DNA of 64,000 bases. Source: Lagopus muta (Eukaryota; Chordata; Aves; Galliformes; Phasianidae). Positions 61,575 to 64,000 of this stretch are shown piece by piece. Within the stretch, counting starts at the first letter, position 1; each line of letters opens with the position of its first letter. The DNA lies in NCBI RefSeq assembly GCF_023343835.1, contig NC_064439.1, positions 41,471,508-41,535,507 of the forward strand. The letters run 5' to 3'. Made by a program: the position numbers and the translations under genes. A model generated the notes under the pieces. The model did no database searches and was not told the DNA's origin. It was given only the letters and a program-made list of their open reading frames with translations.

Positions 61575-64000
61575 GTAAGTAGTTTGAAGTGTTTGGGTTT
61601 TTTTTAATGTTACACATGACATTTCTCCTTGCCATAGCTGGAGTTATCTAGATAGTTTTTGTATTCATGTGTGAAAACTGAACTAAAGGCTCCTCCTGCA
61701 TAGTCTTTGAACTGACTGTGTCTTCACTGGAATTAATTTGAGTTTTAAACATCGTGTTTCAGCATACCTTTGTACATGTTCCCATGCTTTGGTGTAATAC
61801 TTAACATGTTGTGTAATAGATTATCTGTTAAACTACTGAGATTATTTCTAGCAACAGACATCCTCAAATACACACTTACACTTGATGGAAGTCTCTTAGA
61901 TTTAAAAAATGAATCTTCAGCAGTGCTTCTCTTCAAAAGTTAAGAGACTTCTAAGTAAAATTATCCTTTAAGTTCTCATATGTGTTATACTGTTTGAAGT
62001 CAGTATGTTAAAGTATGTTAAACATACTTTTTGAAGCTGTGCAGGGATTTCCTTGGTAATGTTGTCCACTGTCCTTCTCATGTGCACAACAGCTTTGTGA
62101 ACTGTTGAGATTTTTTGCTTGCTACCTAAACATCACCAGAGCAGAAAGGGTGAGTTGTCTGCACCTGAGGAGAACAAGTTTTGTTTTGTTCTAATTATAA
62201 AACTGAACACTGGGGCCTGAATCTGCTTGGACGGTAAGTGGGAACTGACTTCTTTTGACTCGTGGTTTAATGCAGCGGGCAATTAAGCACCACGCAGCCA
62301 TTCGCTCGCTCCTCCCAGTGGAGTAGGGGAGAGAATCGAAAAAATTAAGTGCAAGAACTCATCACTTGAGATGAAGACAATTTAATAAGAAAGGGGAAGG
62401 AAAAAAAGAAATAGTGCCGCGCAGTGCAGTTGCTTACCACCAGCTGACCAACACCTAACTGGTCTCCAAACACTGGCAGCCACCTGCCAGCTCCTTCAGT
62501 TTTATTTTTGAGCGTGGCACCACATGGTATGGAATATGCCTTTGACCAGAGTGGGTCAGCTGTCCTGGCTGTGTCTCCTCTCAGCAACTTGTGTGTCCTG
62601 CACACCTGCTGATAGGACAGCATGAGAAACAGAGCAGTCCTTGACTCAGTGTAAGCAGTGATCAGCTATCAACATTATTCAGTCCTAAATCCAAAACACA
62701 GCACCATGCCAGCTGCAATGGAGGGCATTAACTATTGCAGGCAAGATCAGCACGTGGCTTCTAATTATCATGCTTCCTGATTTCTCACTATTGAACACTG
62801 GGAGTACTGGGGTGGAAGATGGGATTGCAGTGTGGCAGATGCAGACCTTTCTCAGTTGTGCTTTGAAGAATCATGAAACTGCTTAATTATCTAATTGGAG
62901 AGTTCCCTGTCCTTTGATCATCAAAAGCTACCCTCTGGTTAGTTCAGAGTGCACAGTGAACTGAGCAACTGCCTCTGAGGGCGAAAGCTTTCTTCTCAGG
63001 ACAGATTCTTGAGTGTGATTTGAAATATCACAATTCTAATAAGATAAGTATTTGTTTAAATCAAAGCTTACCTGAATTAAGATCTACACATCTGGATTTC
63101 TGTGAGCATGAGGGACTGAGCTGTCTCTGTTAGTAACAATAAAGTATTATTTTCGGATTGAACACTAAAATTAGTTTCTCTCTTAATTTTTCTTTTACAC
63201 AATAGAAGATCTGATCTTTCCCTTGAAGTTCCTGTGCATGCCTTCAAGTTTAGGATGCAAACAAATTGAACCATTTGGTGGAAGTAAAATACAGTGCTCA
63301 AATTACATCTCTTGCCCATCACCTTCCATTGAAGTGCCTGCTCCTTTATGTTGCAAGCATTTGAAGTCACAGTAGGATGATCTTGAACTTTGGTATTGTT
63401 GTCATAAATGATCAACTTTTATAGAACCTAAAACTAAATCTAGAACAGATTTATGTTGAAAACTCACTGTCACTTCACCTTTTCTTGTAATAAAAGGGAT
63501 AGGATTATTTGGTAGATACTTGCTGCTTGTTATGTTGCAGCAGAAACTTGTATTTAGTATATTAAATGAGTAAATAAAATGTTAAACAGTGTATTACTGC
63601 TTGTGATAAATTCTTAAGAACAGCATGAACAAGTTTTATTTGCAAAGCATAAAAGAGTGCTTACCTAAATAGTGCAACGAGAGAAGAAGAAACAGTTCAA
63701 AAGATTTTCTTTGTATTCCAAGAACTGGAGCATTCATTGGCAGACTGAATATAGTGGAATTATTAGCAGCCATAGTAACTTCAAGAGTAATAGCTTCAGA
63801 TGTTCATTGCCGCTTCTCTTGACCCGCTTCTTAAATGATATAATAACATATTAAATAAGGAAAATTCAACTGTATGGAAAATCATGTGGGCTTTTCTAAT
63901 AAGTCTAGTTAGCTATTCAGTTAATCTCTTACCTGTTTCTGCCAAGCCTTGATTTACCAAAAACTTAAATTGCTACACTGGATTTTAGCAAGGACAACCA
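61575..64000 (+). other. DNAJC13: DNAJC13 intron 2 (5' part)
   Basis: Begins GTAAGT and runs off the window. No further DNAJC13 exon is recognisable. Contains the LTR at 62256-62752. Confidence 0.8.
62256..62752 (-). mobile_element. Solo LTR of an avian endogenous retrovirus (antisense in DNAJC13 intron 2)
   Basis: On the + strand it starts tgactcgtggtttaa and continues 'gaagacaatttaataagaaa', 'tggtatggaatatgcctttg', 'gggtcagctgtcctggctgtg', 'gtaagcagtgatcagctatc' and 'ccaaaacacagcaccatgcc'. It ends near 'gcaagatcagca'. The pattern matches an LTR I know from many bird genomes. Read on the minus strand, the TTATTAAATTG box (from + strand caatttaataa) is the likely polyadenylation signal. About 500 bases with TG...CA-like ends and no internal viral genes on either side. 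Target-site duplications are not evident. Family identified from memory. Confidence 0.65.

Noticed and set aside
1-64000. CRISPR arrays, operons, bacterial mobile elements, tRNA or rRNA genes
   Set aside because: None seen. The window is vertebrate nuclear DNA with spliced genes and CR1 repeats.

Overview
The window is vertebrate nuclear DNA from a bird, probably galliform/chicken-like. The evidence is spliced genes, an AT-rich background with one sharp CpG island, and several short CR1 LINE tails carrying the avian 'aatcatagaat' and 'ggttggaagggacct' ends. All three genes are on the + strand. Few open reading frames in the window are real, because the genes are split into exons of about 80-170 bp.

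Region 1 (1-9632) holds the 3' eight exons of a histidine acid phosphatase of the prostatic/lysosomal type (ACP3-like, 'copy 1'). Its first two exons lie upstream of the window. It has an intact reading frame over all eight exons. However, two of the six textbook active-site residues are changed (Arg79->Gln, Asp258->Ala), one disulfide cysteine is lost, and the frame stops just before the point where its neighbour splices to a membrane-anchor exon. It is therefore a likely secreted pseudophosphatase.

Region 2 (16627-34713) is a complete eleven-exon ACP3-like gene ('copy 2') encoding about 421 residues. It has a signal peptide, all six catalytic residues, all six conserved cysteines, three N-glycosylation sites, a C-terminal transmembrane helix and a YxxI sorting tail. 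A read-through of exon 10, followed closely by ATTAAA, would give an alternative soluble form. The two copies share exon lengths and phases exactly, except in exon 6 and the terminal exons, and both use a GC donor in intron 9. They are therefore an old tandem duplication.

Region 3 (34714 to about 54940) is roughly 20 kb of intergenic DNA with CR1 fragments and homopolymer runs. I recognise no gene there.

Region 4 (about 54940-64000) is the 5' end of DNAJC13. It has a CpG-island promoter, a probable non-coding first exon with a YY1-like motif and a tiny upstream ORF, and the first coding exon at 61507. The ACP3-DNAJC13 order and orientation match the human 3q22 neighbourhood. A solo avian endogenous-retrovirus-type LTR lies antisense in DNAJC13 intron 2.

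The most notable observation is the tandem pair of an intact phosphatase and a catalytically altered but open paralogue.
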